Positions 6,524-7,157 of a stretch of 7,157 bases of DNA are shown here, piece after piece. The stretch comes from Chloroflexi bacterium RBG_19FT_COMBO_55_16 (GTDB lineage: Bacteria; Chloroflexota; Anaerolineae; Anaerolineales; UBA4823), in assembly GCA_001795335.1 (NCBI GenBank), contig MGOK01000076.1:11787-18943 (forward strand). The letters run 5' to 3'. Under the pieces are notes generated by a model. The model saw only the letters and a list, made by a program, of their open reading frames with translations. It was not told the DNA's origin and did not search any database. Position 1 is the first letter of the stretch. Each line of letters begins with the position of its first letter. The position numbers were made by a program, and so were the translations under genes.

Positions 6524-7157
6524 ATGAGAAACTACGCTTATCCTACCTCGACACTCACCCGGCCGATCGACCTGATCGCCCACATCCTGGCTGCATCTAT
6601 GGGTGGTCTGGTCATCTTTACCATGCTCCTGGCTGGTGTAGTGATCGGTTTTAATGTGTATTATGTTGGCAGGGTTTACCCGGGCGTCACGGTAGCTGGC
6701 GTCGACCTCTCAGGTCTCCGACCGGAGGAGGCCGCGGGGGTGATTGAAGAACGCCTGGATTACCCTGCCCGTGGCCGGATTCTTTTGCGAGACTGGGAGA
6801 AAATGTGGCTGACCTCACCCACCCAGGTCGGTTTTTACCTGGATCCCCAGGCGACCGCCCTATCGGCTTATGGCCTGGGTCGCAACGGGAACCCACTCGC
6901 CCAGCTGTTGGCGCAATTCGAATCCTGGTACCTCGGCACCTCCCTGCCCCCCTTATATGTATTTGATGAGCGCGCGGCCCAGAATTTCCTGGCCGGCATC
7001 GCCGCTCAAAACGATATCGCCACCGTCGACGCCTCGTTAACCGTGGAAGGCACAAACGTCGTTGTGCGCCCCGGTCAGGTTGGGCGCACGGTGGATTTCC
7101 TGGCCACGATCGAGGCCTTGAAAGCGCAACTGCAAAGCCTGCGCGATGGTGAAGTTC
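6524..7157 (+). CDS. Membrane-anchored VanW / L,D-transpeptidase-type protein with PG_binding_4-like region (5' part only)
   Basis: An open frame from ATG 6524 runs off the window after 211 codons. Residues 1-20 are a short N-terminal cytoplasmic tail; about 21-47 are hydrophobic (LAASMGGLVIFTMLLAGVVIGF) and form a signal anchor. Just outside lies VYPGVTVAGVDLSGLRPEEAA (51-71), a strong hallmark of proteins with PG_binding_4 (YoaR-like) domains, found in VanW-family proteins and in YkuD-type L,D-transpeptidases. Residues about 147-205 (FDERAAQNFLAGIA, then V-RPGQVGRTVDF) fit one PG_binding_4 unit. The catalytic or VanW domain would lie beyond the edge, so the two options cannot be separated here. 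No good Shine-Dalgarno precedes ATG 6524 (only GGA about 14 nt upstream). ATGs at codons 26 and 34 would cut into the membrane segment, so 6524 is preferred. The gene is divergent from the A2M gene, 136 bp apart. Confidence 0.8.
   Translation, partial: MRNYAYPTSTLTRPIDLIAHILAASMGGLVIFTMLLAGVVIGFNVYYVGRVYPGVTVAGVDLSGLRPEEAAGVIEERLDYPARGRILLRDWEKMWLTSPTQVGFYLDPQATALSAYGLGRNGNPLAQLLAQFESWYLGTSLPPLYVFDERAAQNFLAGIAAQNDIATVDASLTVEGTNVVVRPGQVGRTVDFLATIEALKAQLQSLRDGEV

Noticed and set aside
6457..6654. 65-codon plus-strand frame starting at ATG 6457
   Set aside because: It overlaps the ATG 6524 gene in another frame, stops early, lacks a ribosome binding site, and its ATG lies upstream of the candidate -10 box.
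6687..7055. 122-codon minus-strand open frame
   Set aside because: It is antisense to the VanW/L,D-transpeptidase-like gene, whose hallmark motif and membrane anchor are clear; the product is Arg/Pro-rich and not protein-like.
1..7157. CRISPR arrays, tRNA/rRNA, insertion sequences, toxin-antitoxin or phage-defence genes
   Set aside because: No spaced direct repeats of CRISPR type, no cloverleaf sequence, no transposase or integrase frame and no known defence domain were seen on either strand.

Overview
The window holds one complete gene and two genes cut by its edges. It reads like chromosome from a Chloroflexota (Anaerolineae-type) bacterium. The basis for that is moderate-to-high GC coding DNA, a giant exported alpha-2-macroglobulin with a Thr-Pro-repeat linker after its signal sequence, and heptameric short tandem repeats around the genes. 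This lineage call is an inference from style, not from a marker gene.

Layout: (1) 1-312, plus strand, is the C-terminal end of a radical SAM protein with an RlmN-like tail. (2) 313-411 is a convergent intergenic gap with a near-perfect 17-bp hairpin and, on the A2M side, a purine-rich heptamer repeat that runs into the end of the next gene. (3) 412-6387, minus strand, is a 1991-residue bacterial alpha-2-macroglobulin. It has a signal peptide, a Thr/Pro linker, four N-terminal SbsA/Big_5-like Ig repeats, macroglobulin domains, a bait-like segment with a Gly5 run, an intact CTEQ thioester motif in an alpha/alpha toroid, and a C-terminal macroglobulin domain. (4) 6388-6523 is a divergent intergenic region with a perfect TATAAT for the minus-strand gene and a TACAAT for the plus-strand gene, only 15 bp apart. 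(5) 6524-7157, plus strand, is the N-terminal part of a membrane-anchored cell-wall protein of the VanW / L,D-transpeptidase type with a PG_binding_4-like region. It runs off the window.

Functionally, the A2M is expected to be an exported, surface-held trap. A protease that cuts the bait region should expose the thioester, which then couples to the attacker. Its divergent neighbour looks like a peptidoglycan-acting or peptidoglycan-binding protein. In Proteobacteria, A2M genes often sit beside pbpC, so a cell-envelope link is plausible here with a different partner. The radical SAM gene is convergent and probably unrelated. I see no RNA genes, CRISPR array, insertion sequence or integrase. 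I found no clearly new system; the most unusual structures are the heptamer repeats at both ends of the A2M gene and the tight divergent promoter pair.
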